DNA of 12,069 bases from NCBI GenBank assembly GCA_031264605.1, contig JAISDQ010000259.1, positions 1 through 12,069 on the forward strand, read 5' to 3'. Positions 1 through 5,121 of the stretch are shown piece after piece. Every line of letters starts with the position of its first letter. Position 1 is the first letter of the stretch. The notes beneath the pieces are model-generated. The model saw only the letters and a list, made by a program, of their open reading frames with translations. It was not told where the DNA came from and made no database searches. Source of the DNA: Synergistaceae bacterium. Its GTDB lineage: Bacteria; Synergistota; Synergistia; Synergistales; Synergistaceae. The position numbers were made by a program, and so were the translations under genes.

Positions 1-464
1 CGCGGGTCGTATTTCTGGTCGCAGCAGACGCGGACAAACATTTCCGCGTCATAACAGCCGTTCTGCCCCCATTTCCAATCCGGGCCGGTGTACTGGGACG
101 GCGACTGATCGACGCATACGAGGGCTTTCAAGGCTTCATTGCCGAAGAGTTCAATATAACTCCAAAGAACGGAAGCGCCCATCGACCAGCCAAGCATAGT
201 CACGCCGGACAAACCGAGCGCGTCGATTAAGTTTTTCACGTCCATCGCGTAACGCGAAATTCTGTGTCCGTGAAGAGTTTTCTCGGATTTTCCGTGCGCC
301 CGCATATCGAAAAGAATAACTTTGAGGCTCTTTGCGAGAACGTCGGCGTTTTTCTTCCAGAAACCCGTCGTGCACGTCCATCCGGGAATCATTAAAAGCG
401 GGTATCCGCTGCCCTTTATTTCATAGTACAGGTCTGTGCCGTCGTTGGATTTGACGTAAGGCAT
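1..464 (-). CDS. alpha/beta hydrolase, N-terminal part (truncated by window edge)
   Basis: Reading leftwards from the ATG at 464-462 gives an open frame to the window edge, about 154 residues. It begins MPYVKSNDGTDLYYEIKGSG. It then shows a PGW turn where the oxyanion-hole HG usually lies, a strand followed by DMRAHGKS, and the nucleophile elbow GWSMGAS, which fits G-x-S-x-G with the serine as catalytic nucleophile. These are the standard N-terminal landmarks of the alpha/beta hydrolase fold. The acid and histidine of the triad would lie beyond the edge. An aggagga ribosome-binding site at 477-471, six bases before the ATG, supports this start. The substrate cannot be told; esterase, lipase and C-C hydrolase members look alike here. 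It is transcribed away from everything else in the window, so no functional link to its neighbours is implied. Confidence 0.88.
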   Translation of the reverse strand, partial: MPYVKSNDGTDLYYEIKGSGYPLLMIPGWTCTTGFWKKNADVLAKSLKVILFDMRAHGKSEKTLHGHRISRYAMDVKNLIDALGLSGVTMLGWSMGASVLWSYIELFGNEALKALVCVDQSPSQYTGPDWKWGQNGCYDAEMFVRVCCDQKYDP

Positions 465-665
465 GATATATCCTCCTTGATTGATAAACGGTAAACCCCA
501 GCCCGCAGGAGACTCAGAAAATTTGACAATTCCGGAAACGTGCCCGGCCGCGCGCTTGTGAACCGCTCAAAGTTCGCACAAGTTTATGTCATAGCGGTTG
601 GGATTGCAAGTATCTTGCGGCACGGCGCGGGTATGGACGCGGAGAACGCGCGTTGTAAGTTACAT

Positions 666-705
666 CGCTCTTATGTTATACGGCGCCGCCGCCGTGTAAA
701 GAGCG
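666..705 (+). other. long imperfect hairpin
   Basis: CGCTCTT (666-672) is complementary to AAGAGCG (699-705). Inside this, TATACGGCG (677-685) pairs with CGCCGTGTA (690-698) with one G-T wobble, around a four-base loop ccgc. A five-base bulge (673-677 region) separates the two stems and the base at 698/699 can be shared. No T-run follows on either strand, so it does not look like an intrinsic terminator. It lies about 30 bp upstream of the TATAAT box at 737. It could be a structured RNA element or a protein-binding dyad; no known family is recognised. Confidence 0.4.
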
Positions 706-734
706 TTCGAAATCGTACTTTACGGATACGTTCC

Positions 735-742
735 TATATAAT
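735..742 (+). promoter_or_regulatory. candidate -10 promoter box (TATAAT)
   Basis: The sequence tatataat contains a perfect TATAAT at 737-742. No good -35 hexamer lies 16-18 bp upstream, so this may be a weak or activator-dependent promoter, or a chance match. If real, transcription would begin near 750 and cover the small interrupted gene at 806 and possibly the LuxR-type regulator at 1066. Confidence 0.4.
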
Positions 743-805
743 ACGCACAGAGAGGGGAAACCGACTAAAATCCACACCGCGGCGCGGGAGGCGGAGAAGG
801 TGGAA

Positions 806-1037
806 ATGGCTATGACGAGACTGGAAATACTGACTCTGCTCCGCCCGCTGGAAGCCTTGCTTGACGAAGGCAAAGCTGAGAAGGCAAAAGAAGCGAATAA
901 ATTTCCCCGCCGCAAGCGGCGGGGTATTAAGGGGCAAGGGCAAGGACATGAAACGCCCCAAGGGGCGGGGAATTAGACCCTGAGTGATTAAAAAGGCAAT
1001 TACCGAAGCTGAGAAAACAAAGCCACGGGAATCATAA
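806..1037 (+). pseudogene. very small helical protein gene interrupted by a 91-bp element
   Basis: An ATG at 806 follows a ggagaagg ribosome-binding site (792-799). It encodes MAMTRLEILTLLRPLEALLD and then EGKAEKAKE up to about 892-895. From there the frame runs into a palindromic GC-rich element and ends at a TAG (974-976) after basic, low-complexity residues, 56 residues in all. Directly after the element, at 984-1034, a second frame reads VIKKAITEAEKTKPRES and then two TAA stops. Joining the two parts gives a coherent 46-residue protein that looks like a two-helix hairpin, with acidic and basic residues alternating in helical fashion. My reading is that the ancestral gene was 46 codons and was split by insertion. 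I do not recognise the family. The fused 56-residue product may still be made. The regulator gene begins 28 bp after the last stop, so the two may be co-transcribed. Confidence 0.55.
893..983 (+). mobile_element. 91-bp palindromic mini-element, resembles IS200/IS605 ends
   Basis: The element begins near aataaattt and ends near aattagaccctga. Near its left end is a perfect 8-bp stem with a 4-base loop (CCCCGCCG at 905-912, CGGCGGGG at 917-924). Near its right end is a second dyad (CGCCCC 954-959, GGGGCG 962-967). The outer sequences AATTTCCCCGCC and GGCGGGGAATT are imperfect inverted repeats. Subterminal hairpins, the absence of an obvious target duplication and the tiny size recall non-autonomous derivatives of IS200/IS605 elements. 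That link is inference, since no transposase is present. The exact ends are uncertain by about 3 bp because gcg and gtg at the two borders are near-identical, but the inserted length is 91 bp either way. Because 91 is not a multiple of three, the host frame is broken. Confidence 0.55.
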
Positions 1038-1065
1038 TAACAGAAGCAATTCGAGGGGGCATTGT

Positions 1066-2445
1066 ATGGAGCGCCGTTTGTTCACGGTGTTTTGCATGTT
1101 GGAAAGTTTCAGATTTTGTCACTTGCGGCTCTCTTTCAGGATCGCGGATAAAACCGGGCTGGAGGGCGGCGAAAATGTTATTTTCATCGTTTTCTGTTTC
1201 GCGATTGTCGCCGGCATGACCGTAATACCGGCAATTCTCGCCCGGCTGGGCGTCTACGAAAATTCGCGGAGAACCGCCCTGGCGGTTCGAATCTTCGCGG
1301 CAGTCGGCGTCTTGTGCGTGCTGCGGGGCTATTTCGCCGAGGGCATGGAGGCGCTTGTGTCGCAGTTCTTCGCGACGGTCATGATGGCGGGAATGATGAA
1401 TATTTGCCTGAATCGTGCCGCTAACGGCGGGATAGATCAAAGGCGCGTCGGCCGGTTCATAGGGTTTTACGTCTCGGCGGCAGGGGTTTTCGCGATAGCG
1501 CTGTTCTTTCTGCCGAGTCACGCGGCGCCGGACGGCGTCGTACTTGCCGCCGTGTGTATGTTTTTGATTGTCGCGGCGGTTGCCTTCGAGGCCCGGGAAC
1601 CGCGGAGCCTCGCGGCCGAATGTGGTTTTCCGGAGCGGGAGCGCGCGCCCGCTCCGCGCGGGATAACGCGCCGGGCAATATACGCGATCGCGCTGTTTAT
1701 CATCATAGCCGGCATATTGGACAACATTTTCTTTTTCGAATCGGCGTTCGAGGAGATTCCTCATTTTATGTTTTTCACGCTCGTGTACGGCTGTTTCACG
1801 GTCATCGCCGCCGGATACGCGTGCGACAGGTTTAAATGGAGCGCGGTTGCCGCCGTTTCTCTACTGTTTATATGTTTTGGGCAATCGATGTCGTATTTCT
1901 CGGAGAACGGATTGCTCGTTTATCCATACGCGATTTTTACCAACGCGGGCAACGTTTCCCTTGAAATACTCCTTACCGCGCTCCCGGTCATATACAGCGC
2001 CAGGGAGGGGAGGGGGAAATTCCGCGTCATACCGGGGTTGGGATACGCCGGCTTGTACGGCGGCTTTTTGGCGGCGAGCATAGCCTTCGAGTTTGTGCCC
2101 GAGACGCTTTACAAGGCCGCTCTGGGCGTGACGCTGATCCTGTCGCTCGCGGACGTTTACATGGTTCTCACGCTCGGCGCAGACTATGACAGGTTCCGCT
2201 ACGAACGGACGCTCGCGGACGCCAAACCCCCCGGCGCCGTCGATTACAGGGCGAAGTTAGGCTTCAGCGGGAAGGAATGTAAGGTTATGGAACTCCTCAT
2301 GTCGGGCGTGACGACCGCCGAGATCGCGCGGAGGATGTTTATATCGGAGAGGACGGTAAATTTTCATATCGGGTCCATGCTGAAAAAAACGGGCAGCAAG
2401 AACCGCGTCGAGCTGGTTGCCAAAGCGATGGACAAGACTTCCTGA
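1066..2445 (+). CDS. membrane-embedded LuxR-family transcriptional regulator
   Basis: A 459-residue protein with an N-terminal membrane domain and a C-terminal DNA-binding domain. About ten to twelve hydrophobic segments run from residue ~38 to ~370 (for example ~38-60, 71-90, 96-115, 130-150, 156-176, 203-225, 233-253, 258-278, 283-312, 322-370), resembling a major-facilitator-like bundle. Residues ~396-455 form a LuxR/GerE helix-turn-helix. Its hallmarks are visible: a start like GFSGKECKVMELLMSG, then TTAEIARRMFISERTVNFHI, and a final helix KKTGSKNRVELVAKA. No receiver domain is present, so signal input is presumably through the membrane domain. A gaggggg ribosome-binding site lies six bases before the ATG. 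Regulators of this build are familiar from anaerobes such as Eggerthella relatives and, as I recall, Synergistota; their ligands are mostly unknown. It lies just upstream of the signalling operon but is separated from it by a terminator-like stem-loop, so control of that operon is plausible but unproven. Confidence 0.88.
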   Translation: MERRLFTVFCMLESFRFCHLRLSFRIADKTGLEGGENVIFIVFCFAIVAGMTVIPAILARLGVYENSRRTALAVRIFAAVGVLCVLRGYFAEGMEALVSQFFATVMMAGMMNICLNRAANGGIDQRRVGRFIGFYVSAAGVFAIALFFLPSHAAPDGVVLAAVCMFLIVAAVAFEAREPRSLAAECGFPERERAPAPRGITRRAIYAIALFIIIAGILDNIFFFESAFEEIPHFMFFTLVYGCFTVIAAGYACDRFKWSAVAAVSLLFICFGQSMSYFSENGLLVYPYAIFTNAGNVSLEILLTALPVIYSAREGRGKFRVIPGLGYAGLYGGFLAASIAFEFVPETLYKAALGVTLILSLADVYMVLTLGADYDRFRYERTLADAKPPGAVDYRAKLGFSGKECKVMELLMSGVTTAEIARRMFISERTVNFHIGSMLKKTGSKNRVELVAKAMDKTS

Positions 2446-2473
2446 AGGCGCGTTAAATCCGAATAATTTTGGG

Positions 2474-2502
2474 CACTGGTAATTTTGCCAGTGTCTTTTT
2501 TT
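2474..2502 (+). terminator. intrinsic terminator after the LuxR-type gene
   Basis: CACTGGT (2474-2480) pairs with GCCAGTG (2487-2493), with one wobble, around the loop aattttt-like AATTTT. It is followed by tcttttttt and further T-rich sequence to 2512. It lies about 28 bp after the stop codon at 2445. The stem sequence is also part of a repeated 18-bp dyad, so it may have a second role. Confidence 0.7.
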
Positions 2503-2536
2503 GTGTTTTTTTATAAAAACTGACAATTATGACAGT
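2475..2536. promoter_or_regulatory. two similar 18-bp dyads, candidate operator pair
   Basis: ACTGGTAATTTTGCCAGT (2475-2492) and ACTGACAATTATGACAGT (2519-2536) match at 14 of 18 positions and are both inverted repeats with the pattern ACTGnnAATTnTGnCAGT. Their starts are 44 bp apart, close to four helical turns. They lie in the gap before the DUF3798-kinase operon, and a weak -10-like TATAAA (2559-2564) follows. I infer that they could be paired sites for a dimeric regulator, with the adjacent LuxR-type protein the obvious first candidate. The left copy doubles as the terminator stem, so chance resemblance is not excluded. Confidence 0.4.
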
Positions 2537-2644
2537 ATACAAATTGAGCGGGAAACACTATAAAAAAGCGGTGCGCAAACAGACGTTTCAAGCAAAGAAA
2601 CAAAAAAACTTTGGGGACCGCCAAAACAGGGGGGGAGATTGAGC

Positions 2645-4768
2645 GTGAGTAAAAAGATCGCGGTAGGGGTTGTCCTGTTTTTTGTCATCGTCGGTTTTCT
2701 TTTGGTTTATAAGGTTTTGCCGCGGCGGAATTCGCCGATTACGCCGCCGGAAGCGGCGACGCGAGAAGCGTCCTCGGAGGAGCCGGCGGTGTCGCCGCCG
2801 TTGGAGCGGGATACGGCCGCGTTCCGCATCGGCATTGTAACGGCAAATACCTCTCAGAGCTATGAGGAACTGCTGGGAGCGCGGGAAGTCATGCGGCTTT
2901 ATGGTGATGCGGAAAATGGCGGCATGGTGCGCCATGTTACGTATCCTGAAAATTTCATGGCCGAAATGGAGACGACCGTTGCCAGGATAACAGGTTTGGC
3001 CGACGACCCTCTCATGAAGGTCATAGTTGTAAATCAGGGTGTGCCAGGCACGGCGGAAGCTATTCGCAAAGTGAAAGAACGCCGCCCCGACATATTATGC
3101 CTGGTTGGCGAGGCTCATGAAGACGCGGGGACCATAGCTTCCGTCGCCGATCTGGTGGTGTTCTCCGACTTCATATCGCGCGGTTATCTCATACCGCGTT
3201 CGGCGAAGGAGCTTGGCGCCGGCACATTGGTACACATCTCGTTCCCGCGTCACATGATCGACGAACCTATGAGCCGCAGACGGGCCATCATGGAGCAGGC
3301 TTGCCGTGACTTGGAGATCGGCTTCGCGTTCGAAAACGCGCCCGACCCTATGGGAGAGATGGGTATCGACGGCGCGCGGCGGTTTATCGAAGAGACATTT
3401 CCGTCATGGATTGAGAAATATGGGCGTGATACCGCGTTTTTCTGCACAAACGACGCTCACACGGAACCGCTTCTCCGTCAGATAGCGGAGCATGGGGGGT
3501 ATTTTGTCGAAGCTGACGTCCCGTCCCCTCTTCTCGGATATCCCGGGGCTTTCGGCATTGACATCGATATTCAGGAAGAAAACAGGGATTGGGCGGCGAT
3601 TTTGAAGGATGTCGAAGACGCGGTGGTTAAGGCCGGGGCCGGCGGACGCATGGGGACTTGGGCTTACTCCCTGGCGTTTTGCCATTCGGCCGGCCTGGTT
3701 GAATTTGGGCGTCTCGTTGCCTCCGGCCAAGCCGAAATTACCGACAAGGACGCGCTTCTCGCTTGTTACGGCAAATTTTCACCGGGAGCGGCATGGAACG
3801 AGAACTATTACACCGACGCGAGAACGGGACGGCAGATTAAAAACTGCCTCCTTGTCTATCAGGATACCTACGTATTCGGCAAAGGATATCTCGGCGCCAC
3901 GGCGGCGCGGATTCCGACCGACTATTTTAAAATTTCGGCGGAAACGGGCGGACACGCGTCCGGTTCGGAATTTCACATAGGAATAGCGACCGGCAACATC
4001 ACTCAGGGCGCCGACGACCTGCTCGGCGCGCGTGAAATGATCAGGCTGTACGGAAACGCCGACGACGGAGGCATGATTCGCCACGTCATATATCCGGACA
4101 ATTTTATGGACGAGATAGACGCGACGATAAAACTGATATCGGAATTGGCCGACGATCCATTCATGAAAGTCATCGTAGTCAATCAGGCCATTCCCGGCAC
4201 GACGGAGGGTTTTCGCAGGGTGAAGGAAAAACGCCCGGATATCGTCTGTCTCGCCGGAGAAACTCATGAGAATACGGATGAAATCGCTTCCGCGGCGGAT
4301 TTGGTGGTGAACGCCGATTTTATATCGCGCGGATATCTCATTCCTTATCTTGCACAAAAACTGGGCGCCAAGACTTTCGTGCATGTCTCTTTTCCAAGAC
4401 ACATGAGCTATGAAACGATGAACCGAAGAAGAGCGATAATGGAGCGCGCCTGCGGCGATCTGGGCATAGCCTTCGCGAACGAGGAAGCGCCGGACCCTAC
4501 AGGCGAGGTTGGCGTCGGCGGCGCGCGGCGGTTCATTCTGGAAAAATTCCCCTCGTGGATTGAGAAGTATGGCAAGGATACCGCGTTTTTCTGTACAAAC
4601 GACGCGCACACCGAACCGATACTCCAGATGGTCGCCGCCAACGGATGTTTCTTCATAGAAGCGGACCTGCCGTCGCCTTTCATGGGATATCCGGGCGCGT
4701 TTGAAGTTGAGGTTCAGGAAGGACAGGGAGACTGGCAGGGTATCCTGAAAAAATCGAGTCCGCTGTAG
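2645..4768 (+). CDS. membrane-anchored tandem DUF3798 (periplasmic-binding-like) protein, interrupted by frameshift
   Basis: The GTG at 2645 is preferred because a gggggggag ribosome-binding site (2629-2636) lies eight bases before it. A TTG at 2639 is in frame but only two bases away from that site. The frame gives 707 residues. Residues ~4-24 are a single hydrophobic anchor after MSKK, and 25-59 form a Pro/Glu/Ala-rich linker. Domain 1 (~60-430) and domain 2 (~443 on) are clear repeats of each other. Shared motifs include LLGAREVMRLYG/LLGAREMIRLYG, KVIVVNQ, DFISRGYLIP, SFPRHM, FPSWIEKYG and DTAFFCTNDAHTEP. I recognise the repeat unit as DUF3798, a family thought to have a type I periplasmic-binding-like fold. 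The likely role is extracytoplasmic ligand binding for the kinase encoded next door. The frame stops at 4766-4768, some 115 residues before domain 2 should end; the remainder follows in the -1 frame. The ligand is unknown. Confidence 0.85.
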   Translation: MSKKIAVGVVLFFVIVGFLLVYKVLPRRNSPITPPEAATREASSEEPAVSPPLERDTAAFRIGIVTANTSQSYEELLGAREVMRLYGDAENGGMVRHVTYPENFMAEMETTVARITGLADDPLMKVIVVNQGVPGTAEAIRKVKERRPDILCLVGEAHEDAGTIASVADLVVFSDFISRGYLIPRSAKELGAGTLVHISFPRHMIDEPMSRRRAIMEQACRDLEIGFAFENAPDPMGEMGIDGARRFIEETFPSWIEKYGRDTAFFCTNDAHTEPLLRQIAEHGGYFVEADVPSPLLGYPGAFGIDIDIQEENRDWAAILKDVEDAVVKAGAGGRMGTWAYSLAFCHSAGLVEFGRLVASGQAEITDKDALLACYGKFSPGAAWNENYYTDARTGRQIKNCLLVYQDTYVFGKGYLGATAARIPTDYFKISAETGGHASGSEFHIGIATGNITQGADDLLGAREMIRLYGNADDGGMIRHVIYPDNFMDEIDATIKLISELADDPFMKVIVVNQAIPGTTEGFRRVKEKRPDIVCLAGETHENTDEIASAADLVVNADFISRGYLIPYLAQKLGAKTFVHVSFPRHMSYETMNRRRAIMERACGDLGIAFANEEAPDPTGEVGVGGARRFILEKFPSWIEKYGKDTAFFCTNDAHTEPILQMVAANGCFFIEADLPSPFMGYPGAFEVEVQEGQGDWQGILKKSSPL
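2822..3928 (+). repeat. DUF3798 domain copy 1 (intragenic repeat)
   Basis: First of two tandem domain copies inside one coding sequence, from FRIGIVTANTS to IPTDYFKIS. The copies stay aligned over nearly their whole length (about 361-363 residues from start to the IP motif), with only about a two-residue length difference in the segment before the frameshift site. Protein similarity is much more obvious than DNA similarity, which points to an old duplication. Confidence 0.8.
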
Positions 4769-5073
4769 ACGCGGCGGGAGGAAGCGGCCGCATGGGTACA
4801 TGGGTCTATTCGGTCGGTTTCATCCAGACCGCTGGAATGACGGAGTTCGGCCGCCTTATCGCCGAGGGCGGGGCAAAAATAACCGACACAAAAACGCTTT
4901 TGGAATGTTACGGTAAATTCTCTCCGGGAGCCAGATGGAACGGAGCGTATTTCATGGATGCCGTGACGGCGAAACCCGTCAGAAATTATTTTCTCATTTA
5001 CCAGGACACGTATATATTTGGCAGAGGGTATATGGGAATGACCGGAGTCGAGATACCCGAGAAATATTTGCTG
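3971..5073 (+). repeat. DUF3798 domain copy 2 (intragenic repeat, crosses frameshift)
   Basis: Second domain copy, from FHIGIATGNIT to IPEKYLLIG. The part up to ~4752 is in the main frame. The rest is in the -1 frame, where KIESAVDAAGGSGRMGTW matches the KDVEDAVVKAGAGGRMGTW region of copy 1. The continuous match across the frame change is the evidence that 4753-5118 is coding. Confidence 0.8.
4748..4753 (+). other. A6 run: site of -1 frameshift in the DUF3798 gene
   Basis: The main frame reads ctg aaa aaa tcg and meets a TAG at 4766. Reading one A twice gives ctg aaa aaa atc gag, which continues the domain exactly as in copy 1. Possible explanations are a missing A in the assembly, a real inactivating deletion, or programmed slippage. 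For slippage, AGGG at 4737-4740 and AGGGAG at 4725-4730 could act as upstream ribosome-pairing sites, and GCGGC...GCCGC (4771-4790) could form a short downstream stem. None of this is proven. Confidence 0.7.
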
Positions 5074-5121
5074 ATAGGTACGGACTATGAAGTTCAAAGA
5101 AGTGGTGAGGAAGGATTTTAA
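4792..5121 (+). CDS. C-terminal remainder of DUF3798 domain 2
   Basis: This frame carries the last third of the second DUF3798 domain: RMGTWVYS, GMTEFGRLIAEGGAKITD, CYGKFSPGARWNGAYF, and YQDTYIFGRGYMG. Each aligns to a motif in domain 1. Homology extends upstream of the ATG to 4753, so this is the continuation of the preceding gene and not an independent one. A gggagga sequence at 4776-4782 sits nine bases before the ATG at 4792, so translational restart after the TAG at 4766 could give a separate 109-residue fragment, and a split protein is conceivable. The end overlaps the start of the kinase gene by 35 bp (5087-5121), which suggests coupled translation. Confidence 0.65.
   Translation: MGTWVYSVGFIQTAGMTEFGRLIAEGGAKITDTKTLLECYGKFSPGARWNGAYFMDAVTAKPVRNYFLIYQDTYIFGRGYMGMTGVEIPEKYLLIGTDYEVQRSGEEGF

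Larger units (their letters stand above)
465..805. other. intergenic region with several inverted repeats, no convincing gene
   Basis: I see no believable protein here. The open frames are arginine-rich and lack ribosome-binding sites, as expected of GC-rich non-coding DNA. Several dyads stand out. CTTGTGAAC (555-563) can pair with GTT-cg-CACAAG (572-582). AACCGCT (561-567) can instead pair with AGCGGTT (593-599), and the two pairings exclude each other. GCAAG/CTTGC forms a small hairpin at 606-618. A longer imperfect hairpin spans 666-705. A TTGACA at 523-528 has no -10 partner at normal spacing. The stretch separates the minus-strand hydrolase from plus-strand genes, so promoters for both sides should lie in it. 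Confidence 0.5.

Noticed and set aside
540..815. 91-residue plus-strand open frame
   Set aside because: It is arginine-rich, has no ribosome-binding site or recognisable motif, and overlaps the hairpins and the TATAAT box; typical of GC-rich non-coding sequence.
893..983. CRISPR-like repeat
   Set aside because: The palindromic unit occurs once in the window with no spacer-repeat array.
1000..1764. 254-residue minus-strand open frame
   Set aside because: It lies antisense to the well-supported LuxR-type gene and has no sensible composition or start signal.
2639..2641. TTG as the start of the DUF3798 gene
   Set aside because: Only two bases separate it from the ribosome-binding site; the GTG at 2645 has normal spacing.
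2503..2644. Possible cyclic-di-GMP riboswitch before the sensor operon
   Set aside because: The operon output made this worth checking, but I could not find the expected conserved helices; only the dyads and an A-rich leader are visible.
3779..4801. 340-residue minus-strand open frame
   Set aside because: It is antisense to the DUF3798 repeats, which explain the sequence fully; the long antisense frame reflects GC-rich codon usage.
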